Assembly: GCA_964624825.1 (NCBI GenBank)
Contig: CAZUYD010000010.1
Span: forward strand, 1-64,000
Reading direction: 5' to 3'
Source: Enorma sp964624825
Lineage (GTDB): Bacteria; Actinomycetota; Coriobacteriia; Coriobacteriales; Coriobacteriaceae
DNA: 64,000 nt
Both the position numbers and the translations under genes were made by a program. Below are positions 9,810 to 18,539 of the stretch, piece after piece. The notes below the pieces were generated by a model. It did not search any database, had not been told where the DNA came from, and saw only the letters and a program-made list of their open reading frames with translations. Position 1 is the stretch's first letter, and every line of letters starts with the position of its first letter.

Positions 9810-10418
9810 ATGGCAACCGCATCCCTCACGACCGTAGTCTTTGACATGGGCAACGTGCTCATGACGTTCGACGGGGCGCACCTCGCACGCCGCTTCACCG
9901 AGACCGATGCCGATGCCGACCTGCTCAACCAGGCGCTCTTCGCCCGAACCGAATGGTCGCTGCTCGACGCCGGCGTCATCTCGCATGACACAATGCGGCG
10001 CATCGCCGAGGTGCACCTGCCTGAACGCCTCCATGCCAACCTGCACGAATGCCTGGCACACTGGCCTGAGCACTCCAAACCCATCACCGATACCTGCGCG
10101 CTCGTCGAACGGCTCAAGGAGCAGGGGTACGGCGTATACCTGCTTTCCAATGCGAGCACGCGCATCGATGAGCAGCTGCGCTTCTGCCCCGCCTACCCGC
10201 TTATGGACGGGCGCGTGGTATCGGCCGAAGAGCGCCTCATGAAGCCCGACCCGGCAATCTATCGTCTGCTGTGCGATCGATACGGCTTGGATCCTGCTGC
10301 CTGTCTTTTCGTAGACGACAACGCCGATAACTGCATCGGTGCGCGAGCTGCTGGCATGCGCGCCTTTCACTTCACCGGAAACGTCACCGAACTTGAAGCG
10401 GTTATCGATCAGCGTTAG
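9810..10418 (+). CDS. HAD-family phosphatase (YihX-like)
   Basis: A 202-residue haloacid dehalogenase-like hydrolase. Motif I is VVFDMGNVLMTF (nucleophile Asp12; the DxG form is typical of the YihX subgroup, which acts on sugar phosphates such as glucose 1-phosphate). Motif II is LLSNAS near 117, motif III lysine is MKPDPAIY near 149, and motif IV is FVDDNADNC near 171. An alpha-helical cap is inserted after motif I. AGGAGG lies 6 nt before the ATG. Followed by asnS after 186 bp; no clear operon partner. Confidence 0.88.
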   Translation: MATASLTTVVFDMGNVLMTFDGAHLARRFTETDADADLLNQALFARTEWSLLDAGVISHDTMRRIAEVHLPERLHANLHECLAHWPEHSKPITDTCALVERLKEQGYGVYLLSNASTRIDEQLRFCPAYPLMDGRVVSAEERLMKPDPAIYRLLCDRYGLDPAACLFVDDNADNCIGARAAGMRAFHFTGNVTELEAVIDQR

Positions 10419-10556
10419 CGCGCGGGCGATGGTCAGGCTGGCGGGGTTTATCGAATTGAGCAGCTCTGTCAGGTTGGCAGGGCTGTCAAGATGAGCTCTG
10501 TATCTGGCAGCCGGCTACATCAAACCGTGCCATCAAGTGAGTTCCCACCGCAAGCC

Positions 10557-10565
10557 TGCTATGAT
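10557..10565 (+). promoter_or_regulatory. Extended -10 promoter for asnS
   Basis: TGC-TATGAT is an extended -10 element about 40 nt before the asnS GTG. No good -35 box is present at 16-18 nt, consistent with an extended -10 promoter. Confidence 0.5.
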
Positions 10566-10604
10566 TGAGAACCGTCTACAACGCGTTCGATCCGAGGAGC
10601 TCTT

Positions 10605-12044
10605 GTGAACCGTACCAAGATCGTTCAACTCTATGCACACGCTGATGAGCTTGGCGGCAGCACCGTCACCGTGGCTGGTTGGATCAAATCCGTCCGAGAC
10701 ATGAAGAACTTCGGCTTCGTGACGGTAAACGACGGCAGCTGCTTCCGCGACCTGCAGATCGTCATGAACCGCGAAGCGCTCGCCAACTACGACGAGGTCG
10801 CACATCAGAACGTTTCCGCAGCCATCGTGGCCACCGGCGAGCTCAAGCTCACGCCTGAAGCGCCTCAGCCCTTCGAGCTCGCTGCCGAGACGATCGAGGT
10901 CGTGGGCACCTCGGCACCCGACTATCCGCTGCAAAAGAAGCGCGCCACCGTTGAGTTCCTGCGCACCCAGCAGCATCTGCGCCCGCGCACCAACCTCTTC
11001 CGCGCCGTGTTCCGCATACGCAGCGTAGCCGCCGCCGCCATCCACCGGTTCTTCCAGGAGCGCGGGTTCGTCTATGTGAACACGCCGATCATCACGACCT
11101 CGGATTGCGAGGGCGCGGGCGAGATGTTCCGCGTCACCTCCATCGACCCGGCGAACCCACCGCGCGTGACGGAAAAGCAAGCCGCCGCAAGCGACGGGAC
11201 GCAGGCTGCAGGCGATATCGACTGGAGCCAGGATTTCTTCGGCAAGCCTGCGGCACTCACCGTCTCGGGCCAGCTCAACGCCGAGAACTTCGCCATGGCC
11301 TTTGGCGACGTCTACACCTTCGGGCCTACGTTTCGCGCCGAGAACTCCAACACCACACGCCATGCGGCCGAGTTTTGGATGATCGAACCCGAGATTGCCT
11401 TCGCTGACCTTGAGGACGATATGAATCTGGCCGAGGCGATGCTCAAGTACGTGATTCGCGACGTAATGGGGCGCTGCCCCGACGAGCTCAATATGCTCAA
11501 CAGGTTCGTTGACAAGGGGCTTCTCGCCCGCCTCGAGCACGTGGCAAGCTCGGACTTCGCGCGCGTGAGCTACACCGAAGCGATTTCCATCCTTGAGGAT
11601 GCGGCCGGTGCAGGACACCACTTCGATTACCCCGTGAGCTGGGGTATCGACCTGCAAACCGAGCACGAGCGCTTCCTCACCGAGGAGCACTTCCGCCGTC
11701 CGACCTTCGTGACCGACTACCCCGCGGACATCAAAGCGTTCTACATGCGCTTGAACGATGACGGAAAGACGGTCGCCGCTGCGGACTGCCTGGTACCCGG
11801 GATCGGCGAGATCATCGGCGGTAGCCAGCGCGAGGAGCGGCTCGATGTGCTCGAACGCCGCATCGAAGAGCTCGACATGGATGCACAGCAATACCGTTAC
11901 TACCTTGACCTGCGCCGCTATGGCACCTGCAAGCACGCGGGCTTTGGCCTGGGTTTCGAGCGTTTGGTGATGTACCTCACGGGCGTCGGCAACATCCGTG
12001 ACGTGATCCCGCACCCGCGCACGGTGGGCAACGCCGAGTTCTAA
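10605..12044 (+). CDS. asnS: Asparagine-tRNA ligase
   Basis: A 479-residue class IIb synthetase charging tRNA-Asn. It has the N-terminal OB-fold anticodon domain (VTVAGWIKSVRDMKNFGFVTVNDGS) and the class II core: motif 1 around FFQERGFVYVNTPIITTSDCEGAGEMF, motif 2 FRAENSNTTRHAAEFWMIEPE, and motif 3 GFGLGFERLVMYLTG with the invariant arginine. The family's characteristic insertion with PVSWGIDLQTEHERFL is present. GTG start with GAGGAG 5 nt upstream. Monocistronic as far as seen. Confidence 0.97.
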   Translation: MNRTKIVQLYAHADELGGSTVTVAGWIKSVRDMKNFGFVTVNDGSCFRDLQIVMNREALANYDEVAHQNVSAAIVATGELKLTPEAPQPFELAAETIEVVGTSAPDYPLQKKRATVEFLRTQQHLRPRTNLFRAVFRIRSVAAAAIHRFFQERGFVYVNTPIITTSDCEGAGEMFRVTSIDPANPPRVTEKQAAASDGTQAAGDIDWSQDFFGKPAALTVSGQLNAENFAMAFGDVYTFGPTFRAENSNTTRHAAEFWMIEPEIAFADLEDDMNLAEAMLKYVIRDVMGRCPDELNMLNRFVDKGLLARLEHVASSDFARVSYTEAISILEDAAGAGHHFDYPVSWGIDLQTEHERFLTEEHFRRPTFVTDYPADIKAFYMRLNDDGKTVAAADCLVPGIGEIIGGSQREERLDVLERRIEELDMDAQQYRYYLDLRRYGTCKHAGFGLGFERLVMYLTGVGNIRDVIPHPRTVGNAEF

Positions 12045-12191
12045 CGGGAAAACCCAACTCCCGCGGGGTGCCGCATCCCCGCGAGAACGCCACAAAGGAC
12101 AACGCCACGCTCCCGCAACAAGAACGCCAAGTTTTAAGGGGTCTTGCAGGCGGCGGTCATAAGAAATTTCACGCACATCGCCGCCCGCACC

Positions 12192-12380
12192 CGTGTTTCA
12201 TGTGTTTCATGCAACCGTTTCTCAAGTTTGGCGACACTTTTTTGGGTTTTTAGAAGTAGCTGGGACAATAGCAGCCTCTGTACCTGCGCTTTCTTTAGCG
12301 GCGGCACCCGGCATACTCAGCAAAGCCTCAAAAAGTGTCGCCAAACTCGTAAAGTGGCCACGAGTGCCCCATGAAACACG
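12192..12380. repeat. Inverted repeat pair in a 760-bp gene-free stretch
   Basis: AGTTTGGCGACACTTTTT (12225-12242) recurs as its exact reverse complement at 12330-12347. Outside it, CGTGTTTCATG (12192-12202) recurs inverted at 12370-12380, with the same 22-bp distance to the inner arm on both sides. So two head-to-head copies of a ~51-bp unit are facing each other, enclosing 87 bp. This could be a decayed small mobile element or paired control sites. The surrounding stretch 12045-12805 holds no protein I can recognise; open frames in it have no conserved text. Confidence 0.7.
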
Positions 12381-12805
12381 CTGCAAGGTGTGCGCACCTC
12401 TCTCGGCTCAATTGGCGCAGACGCACCGCCGAGGCGCACCGCGTCTCTTTTACATCACAAAACACCAGCTCACACACATATGACGCCAGCATCGTGCGCA
12501 TACGGGGCCTTGAGGGCGCGAGACGGCTCATGGCCGACTACACCGCGTGCATCAAGGCTCTTCAGGAGGTTGCCGAAGGCCATACCGCACTCGTGGCTTT
12601 ATTCACCGGCACCAGTGTGAACCTGCTCTCCGCTTGGCCAGAAGTGAGACAAGGTTCGCGGCAAGGTGCCAAACCATGCCCTGCGCCATACCGACGCAAC
12701 CATACCGTTCAGGCCGCCAGCACGCCCTCACGTGCCCACAAAGCCCTACGCTCGCGACAGCTATTAGACAGCTATTGGTCTCAATCGCCGTGAGAGGAGC
12801 CGACC

Positions 12806-13717
12806 ATGAGCGAAGCAACGTCGTGCGACCAGACGAATCGGAAGCGCGAAGCTGAATCGGACACCGCAACCTTCCCGCCGCGCCGCGCGGCCGCCGACTT
12901 GCGCACGCTTCGCATCTTACAGGTGCTGACCGAATATACCGACGATCGCACCGGGCTTTCCACCACGCAGATCCGCGAGGCACTCAAACACCCAGAAAAC
13001 CCGCAGCTCCCTGCAATCGAGGTGGACCGGGGCTCCATTCGCCAATCCATCAAGACGCTTCGTGCGGCCGGGTTTTCCATCAGCTCGGGAGTAAGAACGG
13101 GATATTCGCTTCAGTCGCGTCCACTTGACGAATCCAGCATTGAGCTCATCGTGGGTGCACTGCGTTGCAGCCGGACGCTAAGCGCCGCCCAACGCAACCG
13201 GTGCATGAACCAAGTTATACGACTCGCGCCGGCCACGCAGCGGGCGCGGCTTCTGAATGAATTGACGTCGGCGTATTCGCCGATGACCCCGGCCCCGACA
13301 CAGCGCGCAGCGCAGCACACGGTAAGCACACACCGGTATCGCCTTGAAGCGGTCGAAGCGATTGCGCGCCGGGGCATATGCGACGGGTTGCCGATTTCGT
13401 TCGAACTCGCCGATGCGGCGCGCGCTCCCATGGCGACATGCCCTGACGCACACGTTGCGCCAAAGAGATTCGGCACGCGGCGACATATCACTCCAGAGCG
13501 TTGTTTCGAGCACGCGGGGGCGTCCTATCTTTCTGGACGCACCGAGAGCGCGCACCGCACGGCGCTTCCTGCGGAACGGGCATTTCGCCTCGACCGGCTC
13601 GCGAACCTCACCTGCATCGATGACGACAGAGTCTACCATGTTGCGCTCGACCGGCATCCGGACCGCAAAAAGTGCGACGGCCATGCCATGCGATGCGATA
13701 CGCAAAACTCAGGGTAG
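12806..13717 (+). CDS. WYL-domain type transcriptional regulator (divergent)
   Basis: A 303-residue DNA-binding regulator. Residues about 30-105 form a winged helix (RTLRILQVLTEYTDDRTGLSTTQIREAL, then VDRGSIRQSIKTLRAAGFSI). The later part carries a weak WYL-like ligand domain: GTRRHITPERCFEHAGASYLSG and AFRLDRLANL match the usual 'P..l....g.wYL.g......R.FRLDRI' pattern, but the WYL triad itself is not intact. The C-terminus (after ~285) is basic and unconserved. GAGAGGAG lies 6 nt before the ATG. Target genes unknown; the ABC importer downstream is the nearest candidate. Confidence 0.7.
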   Translation: MSEATSCDQTNRKREAESDTATFPPRRAAADLRTLRILQVLTEYTDDRTGLSTTQIREALKHPENPQLPAIEVDRGSIRQSIKTLRAAGFSISSGVRTGYSLQSRPLDESSIELIVGALRCSRTLSAAQRNRCMNQVIRLAPATQRARLLNELTSAYSPMTPAPTQRAAQHTVSTHRYRLEAVEAIARRGICDGLPISFELADAARAPMATCPDAHVAPKRFGTRRHITPERCFEHAGASYLSGRTESAHRTALPAERAFRLDRLANLTCIDDDRVYHVALDRHPDRKKCDGHAMRCDTQNSG

Positions 13718-14035
13718 CAATGTCGCTTACCGGCGAGCATGTTGGAGGATCCGTGCATGGAAGCGCCGAAGGTGTCCGCACGGGCACTCAGCCTCGGATG
13801 TTCCCTTGGTAGTCTCGGTGCCGGACGGTGGCGACCGGGCGCGGGATGCCGCGGTGTTCGCACATGAAGCTCAGCGCGCGCATGGCAGGGCAAGGTTAAC
13901 AATACGTGACAGCATGGTGATGGCCGCTACGGATCAAAGCACGTAGGTATCATGAGGATGCCTGCGTTTTCGTGGGCATTTGCACCAAACGCCATCGCTG
14001 CTGCATGCGATGCGTTCTCTTTTTGGGAGGTCCTG
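13718..14035. other. 318-bp spacer before the ABC importer, no gene seen
   Basis: Holds the control region of the importer operon. No clear -35/-10 pair, riboswitch or terminator was recognised. A weak T-box-like word (GGTGGCGACCG, about 13827-13837) lacks the rest of a T-box. Confidence 0.5.
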
Positions 14036-15046
14036 ATGATTCATAACCCAATCTCTCGTCGCGGTCTTGTGGCGTCTTTTGCTGCCGCCGGCACGCTTTC
14101 CCTCAGCGGGTGCGGCAGCGACGCATCCGATTCCGGCTCGGGCGCCGGCTCGGACACGACCTATAAGATCGGCGTGCTCCAGCTCACGCAGCACACCGCG
14201 CTCGACTCCGCGAACGCCGGCTTCATCGCCGCGCTCGACGACGCCGGCATCAGCTACGAAGCCGACCAGCAGAACGCCAACAACGAGCAGTCCAGCTGCC
14301 AGACCATCGCCGAGCAGTTCGTGAACGGCGGGGTCGACCTGATCCTGGCCATCGGCACCCCCGCCGCCCAGGCATGCGCCAACGCCACCGCCGAGATTCC
14401 CATCGTGGGCACCGCCATCACCGACTTCGCCGAGTCCGGCCTGGTGGACTCCAACGAAGAGCCCGGCGGCAACATCACCGGCAGCTCCGACATGAACCCG
14501 GTCGCCGACCAGATCGCGCTGCTGCAGGAGCTCGTCCCCGGCGCGGAGACCGTGGGACTGCTCTACTGCTCGGCCGAGAGCAACTCCGAGATCCAGGCCG
14601 AGATGGCCGAGGAGGAGCTCGACGCGGCCGGCATCGCGCACGAACGCTACACCGTCTCGAGCTCAAACGAGATCCAGTCGGTCGTAGAGTCGATGGTCGG
14701 CAGCGTCGACGCCGTGTACGCGCCGACCGACAACACCATCGCCGCCGGCATGACACTCGTTGCCTCCACGGCCAACGAAAGCGGCCTGCCCGTTATCTGC
14801 GGCGAGGTGGGTATGGTCGAAAACGGTGGCCTTGCCTCCGTTTCCATCAATTACGAAGAGCTCGGCTACCGCGCCGGCGAGATGGCCGTCGAGATCCTCA
14901 CCGAGGGTGCCGATCCCGCTACCATGGCAATCGAAACCATGACGGCCGACGAATGCGATCTTGTGTACAACCAGGAGACCGCTGACGAGATCGGCGTCGA
15001 TGTCTCCGCACTCGCCGACGAGGGCGGCGAGGACGTCTCGGCTTAG
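14036..15046 (+). CDS. ABC transporter substrate-binding lipoprotein (TrpX-like family)
   Basis: A 336-residue solute-binding lipoprotein of the PF04392 type that captures an aromatic amino acid or similar small solute for the permease and ATPase encoded next. The signal peptide contains a twin-arginine SRRGLV and ends at the lipobox LSGC (Cys26), followed by a Ser/Gly/Asp linker. The mature part starts with TYKIGVLQLTQHTALDSANAGF and has LAIGTPAAQACANAT and the family hinge segments. GGGAGG lies 5 nt before ATG 14036. A strong terminator separates it from the permease, so it should be made in excess. Substrate inference from family only. Confidence 0.88.
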   Translation: MIHNPISRRGLVASFAAAGTLSLSGCGSDASDSGSGAGSDTTYKIGVLQLTQHTALDSANAGFIAALDDAGISYEADQQNANNEQSSCQTIAEQFVNGGVDLILAIGTPAAQACANATAEIPIVGTAITDFAESGLVDSNEEPGGNITGSSDMNPVADQIALLQELVPGAETVGLLYCSAESNSEIQAEMAEEELDAAGIAHERYTVSSSNEIQSVVESMVGSVDAVYAPTDNTIAAGMTLVASTANESGLPVICGEVGMVENGGLASVSINYEELGYRAGEMAVEILTEGADPATMAIETMTADECDLVYNQETADEIGVDVSALADEGGEDVSA

Positions 15047-15208
15047 CATCTCGCCTACGCCCCTGCGCGAGAGGGGGCGCCATGCGATGCAAGCGACGGG
15101 TATGCCCTAGCTGAGCGTTTCTGAACCATTACCATATGGGTTCAACAGGGTGCATGCGAGATAGCGTGATAGACTGCTCAGCAGTTACCGCATGAACCAC
15201 GTACGCGA

Positions 15209-15240
15209 CCCCGACGAGCGCCGCTCGTCGGGGTTTGTTT
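15209..15240 (+). terminator. Strong rho-independent terminator inside the importer operon
   Basis: CCCCGACGAGC-gcc-GCTCGTCGGGG (15209-15233), a perfect 11-bp stem with a 3-nt loop, followed by TTTGTTT. It lies between the binding-protein gene and the permease gene with the permease ribosome site 12 nt later, so only read-through (or a separate promoter) would express the permease and ATPase. A smaller inverted repeat TGAACC...GGTTCA lies at 15122-15143. Confidence 0.88.
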
Positions 15241-15261
15241 GAAAGTAGATCGGAGGATCGT

Positions 15262-16218
15262 ATGGGTCTCGCCATGCTTGGTGCGGTCTCCCAGGGCATT
15301 CTCTGGGGCGTCATGGTGCTCGGCGTCTTCATCACCTACAAGCTGCTCGACATCGCCGACCTCACTGTTGACGGCAGCTTTGCTCTGGGCGGCAGCGTTT
15401 GCGCGGTGTTGGTGGTAGGCGGCGTCGATCCCGTCCTCGCGATTGTCGCCGCGATGCTCGCGGGCATGCTTGCGGGCGCGGTCACCGGCTTCTTGCACAC
15501 GGTGTTCGAGATCCCCGCGATTCTCGCCGGCATCCTCACGCAAATCGCCCTATGGTCGATCAACCTGCGCATCATGGGTAAGTCGAACACGCCGCTGCTG
15601 CGCATCGACACCCTCTTCTCCACCGTCACCGACGCGACCGGCTTGCCGCAAAACGTTGCCTCGATCATCGTGGGGCTCGTCTTCGCAATCATTCTCATCG
15701 TGGCGCTGTACTGGTTCTTCGGCACCGAGATTGGATCGGCTTGCCGCGCGACCGGCAATAACGAGGCGATGGTTCGCGCGCTTGGCGTCAACACCAAGGT
15801 GACGAAGATGATCGCTCTCATGCTCTCGAACGGCCTGGTTGGCCTATCCGGCGGGTTGATATGCGAGAGCCAGGGCTACGCAGACATCGGCATGGGCACC
15901 GGCGCGATCGTCATCGGCCTTGCCGCGATCGTCATCGGCGAGGTGCTTGGCCGCCTCACCCCGGGCAAGCTGCGCTCCTTCGGCAGCCGCCTCACCGCCG
16001 CCGTGGCCGGTTCGGTCGTCTACTTCCTCATTCGCGCCATCGTGCTGCAGCTGGGCATGAACGCGAACGATATGAAGCTCATCTCCGCCATCATCGTGGC
16101 GCTGGCGCTCTGCATCCCCGTCGTATGGGAGAAGTACCAGCGCAAGCGCTCGTATGCGCGCTCGATCAAGACGACGCGCGCGGCGACACCAGGCAAGCAG
16201 GCAGAAGGGGGGCGCTAG
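15262..16218 (+). CDS. ABC transporter permease (TrpY-like)
   Basis: A 318-residue integral membrane protein with about eight to nine spans, of the branched-chain/ribose-like permease fold (BPD_transp_2). Family text includes ITYKLLDIADLTVDGSFALGG near the start, CRATGNNEAMVRALGVN (the cytoplasmic coupling loop to the ATPase) and LSGGLICESQGYADIGMGTG. GGAGG lies 5 nt before ATG 15262. The basic C-terminus is cytoplasmic. Works with the ATPase whose gene follows after 3 nt and with the lipoprotein encoded upstream. Confidence 0.92.
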   Translation: MGLAMLGAVSQGILWGVMVLGVFITYKLLDIADLTVDGSFALGGSVCAVLVVGGVDPVLAIVAAMLAGMLAGAVTGFLHTVFEIPAILAGILTQIALWSINLRIMGKSNTPLLRIDTLFSTVTDATGLPQNVASIIVGLVFAIILIVALYWFFGTEIGSACRATGNNEAMVRALGVNTKVTKMIALMLSNGLVGLSGGLICESQGYADIGMGTGAIVIGLAAIVIGEVLGRLTPGKLRSFGSRLTAAVAGSVVYFLIRAIVLQLGMNANDMKLISAIIVALALCIPVVWEKYQRKRSYARSIKTTRAATPGKQAEGGR

Positions 16219-16221
16219 GCC

Positions 16222-17016
16222 ATGTTGATTTTGGAGGGCGTGTGCAAGACCTTCAATGCGGGCACCGTCAACGAAAAGCATGCGCTGATCGATATCGCCC
16301 TGCATCTGAACCCGGGTGACTTCGTCACCGTCATCGGCGGCAACGGCGCGGGCAAGTCGACGCTCATGAACATGATCGCCGGCGTCTACCCCATCGATGC
16401 GGGCACCATCACGCTCGACGGCGTGAATATATCCCGTCTATCTGAGTCCGCGCGCGCCAAATACCTCGGCCGCGTGTTCCAAGACCCCATGATGGGAACT
16501 GCGGCGGACATGCAGATCATCGAGAACCTCGCCATGGCGAAGCGCCGCGGAAAGACCCGCACCCTCGCGTGGGGCGTCACGCGCGAGGAGAAGGCCGAGG
16601 CCGTCGAGCGGCTCCGCACGCTCGGACTTGGTCTGGAGGAGCGCCTCACGACGAAGGTCGGGCTGCTCTCGGGCGGGCAACGCCAGGCACTCACCTTGCT
16701 GATGGCCACGCTCACTGAGCCGAAGCTCTTGCTGCTCGACGAGCATACGGCCGCGCTCGACCCCAAGACCGCCGCAAAGGTGCTCGACCTAACCGAACAG
16801 ATCGTCGGCGAGCACCATCTCACCACGATCATGGTCACGCATAACATGAACGATGCGATCAGGCTGGGCAACCGCCTCATCATGATGAACGAGGGACGCA
16901 TCATCTACGATGTCGCCGATGAAGAGAAGGCGGCGCTCACCGTGCCCGACCTGCTCCAGAAGTTCGAAGAAGCCTCGGGCGGCAAGCTGACAAACGACCG
17001 CATGCTCCTCAGCTAA
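16222..17016 (+). CDS. ABC transporter ATP-binding protein (TrpZ-like)
   Basis: A 264-residue ATPase energising the importer. Walker A is GGNGAGKST near residues 36-44, the Q-loop region is RVFQDPMMGTAADM, the signature LSGGQRQALTLLMATL near 150, Walker B plus D-loop LLLLDEHTAALDP near 171, and the H-loop is MVTHNMNDAIRLG. DEHTAALDP in place of the usual DEPTSALD is typical of this family. Starts 3 nt after the permease stop. Confidence 0.94.
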   Translation: MLILEGVCKTFNAGTVNEKHALIDIALHLNPGDFVTVIGGNGAGKSTLMNMIAGVYPIDAGTITLDGVNISRLSESARAKYLGRVFQDPMMGTAADMQIIENLAMAKRRGKTRTLAWGVTREEKAEAVERLRTLGLGLEERLTTKVGLLSGGQRQALTLLMATLTEPKLLLLDEHTAALDPKTAAKVLDLTEQIVGEHHLTTIMVTHNMNDAIRLGNRLIMMNEGRIIYDVADEEKAALTVPDLLQKFEEASGGKLTNDRMLLS

Positions 17017-17031
17017 CGCTTAGCTAGCTAA

Positions 17032-17068
17032 AGGTGGCGATCTAGCATCGGACGTTAGATCGCCACCT
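17032..17068. terminator. Hairpin between converging operons
   Basis: AGGTGGCGATCTA (17032-17044) pairs perfectly with TAGATCGCCACCT (17056-17068) around an 11-nt loop. It overlaps the last codons of the minus-strand aminopeptidase gene and lies just after the importer operon. No T-run follows on either strand, so termination by this hairpin alone is uncertain. Confidence 0.6.
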
Positions 17069-18404
17069 GCGTTGAGCCGTCGATGCGCAGGTCTGCCTCG
17101 TAGAATGCCTGAAGGGCGCGAATGGCGTAGCGGACGTCGCGCGTGCCGGCCGTCTCGTACGACGAATGCATCGCGAACTGCGGGCACCCCACATCGACCG
17201 CGTGCACGCTCGCCTGGATGTTTGACAGGTTGCCCAGCGTCGAGCCACCGGCCATATCGCTGCGGTTGGCAAACGTTTGGCACGGCACCCCTGCGCGCGC
17301 GCAAATGGCCGAGAAGATCGCGCGGCTGAACGCGTCGGTGCAGTAATGCTGGTTCGCCGCCTCCTTTATGACGATTCCCCCGTTGATGCGGCACCGATTG
17401 GCCTCATCGTATTTATCTGGTCGGTTGGGGTGAACCGCATGCGCGTTATCGCAGCTCACCAGCATCGATTTCGCAAGCGCGCGGCGATAGTCCTCGGGCG
17501 TGAAGCCGAGCGCCGCCGTCAGGCGCGTGAGCACATCGGGCAGAAACGTCGACATGGCGCCCTGCTTCGTGTTCGAGCCGACCTCCTCGTTATCGAAGCA
17601 GCAATACACCGACACGCACCGCTCGTTCTTCGCGGCGCAAAACGCCTCGAGCGCCACATAGGCGCACATGAGGTCATCGAGCTTGGGAGACGAGACGAAC
17701 TCATCGGCCGCTCCCCACACCGTCCCGGGGACGCGATTGACCAGATAGAGGTCGCGCGCGAGCACCTGGCTCGGCTCGACGCCTGCGGCGTCAGCGATTA
17801 CGGCGTCGAACGAAGCCGCGTCGAGCTCTCCTGCCGAGAATACCGGGCACAGATCGCGCGCGCGGTTGGGCGAGAACTCGCTGTTCATGTTCCGGTCGAG
17901 GTGAATCGCCAGGCTGGGAATGACGAGCAGTGTGCGGTCGGGGGCGATCAGCCTGCTCTCGATGCGAGAGCCATCGGCACCATCAATCTGGACGAGCACG
18001 CGGCCCGCAATGGAAAGCGGCCGGTCGAACCAGGTGTAATCGATCATGCCGCCATACGCCTCGACGTTCAGGCGCACCATCTCCTCGGGGCCTTCAAGCG
18101 TCGGCACCGCCTTCACCTTAAAGGTCGGCGAATCGCCGTGTGCAGCGGCGAGCTGGAACCGATAGGCGTCGGCATGCGCCGCCGCGTCCTCGCCCACGGT
18201 GAACGCGATGACACTTGACTCGTTGCGCGCCACATAATAGCGACCGCCCGGCTCGATGTGCCATGCATCGCCCTCGGCTAGGCGCGAAAAGCCCTGCTCC
18301 TCAAGGCGGCTCACAACCGTCGCCGCGGTATGAAACATGCTCGGACACGATGCGATGAACGAGATAAGCCCCTGAGCCGCCTGAACGTCCTCTATCTCCA
18401 TCAT
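17055..18404 (-). CDS. M18 family aminopeptidase
   Basis: A 449-residue two-zinc metalloaminopeptidase that removes N-terminal (often acidic) residues from peptides in the cytoplasm. Family marks are AAHGDSPTFKVK near residues 85-96 (zinc ligand His, and Asp), the catalytic DNEEVGSNTKQGA near 270, SCDNAHAVHPNRPDKY near 325, GGIVIKEAANQHY, and the C-terminal GGSTLGNLSN with MHSSYETAGTRD (last zinc histidine). Length is standard. Two ATGs are adjacent at 18404/18401; AAGG is close upstream. It heads a run of four peptidase-type genes on the minus strand. Confidence 0.94.
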   Translation of the reverse strand: MMEIEDVQAAQGLISFIASCPSMFHTAATVVSRLEEQGFSRLAEGDAWHIEPGGRYYVARNESSVIAFTVGEDAAAHADAYRFQLAAAHGDSPTFKVKAVPTLEGPEEMVRLNVEAYGGMIDYTWFDRPLSIAGRVLVQIDGADGSRIESRLIAPDRTLLVIPSLAIHLDRNMNSEFSPNRARDLCPVFSAGELDAASFDAVIADAAGVEPSQVLARDLYLVNRVPGTVWGAADEFVSSPKLDDLMCAYVALEAFCAAKNERCVSVYCCFDNEEVGSNTKQGAMSTFLPDVLTRLTAALGFTPEDYRRALAKSMLVSCDNAHAVHPNRPDKYDEANRCRINGGIVIKEAANQHYCTDAFSRAIFSAICARAGVPCQTFANRSDMAGGSTLGNLSNIQASVHAVDVGCPQFAMHSSYETAGTRDVRYAIRALQAFYEADLRIDGSTQVAI

Positions 18405-18539
18405 ATTGCCTTTGTTCTCCTCACTAGCTCTTGCGCCACACGCACCTGAATGCTCCCGGTCAACCCTCGGCGGAGCCGCCGCGTACGCGGAGCGTGCGCC
18501 CCATCAACGCACGGGGCCTCCCGAGCCCGGAGCGCCTTT

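Noticed and set aside
10533..12176. 547-codon open frame antisense to asnS
   Set aside because: Shadow of a clear class II synthetase; no motifs and no ribosome site.
12371..12793. 140-codon plus-strand frame between asnS and the regulator
   Set aside because: No conserved text, no ribosome site, and it overlaps the inverted repeat; cannot be supported as a gene.
13827..13850. T-box-like word (GGTGGCGACCG) before the TrpXYZ-type importer
   Set aside because: The T-box consensus GGGTGGNACCGCG is broken by an extra base, and no specifier stem or terminator/antiterminator was found.
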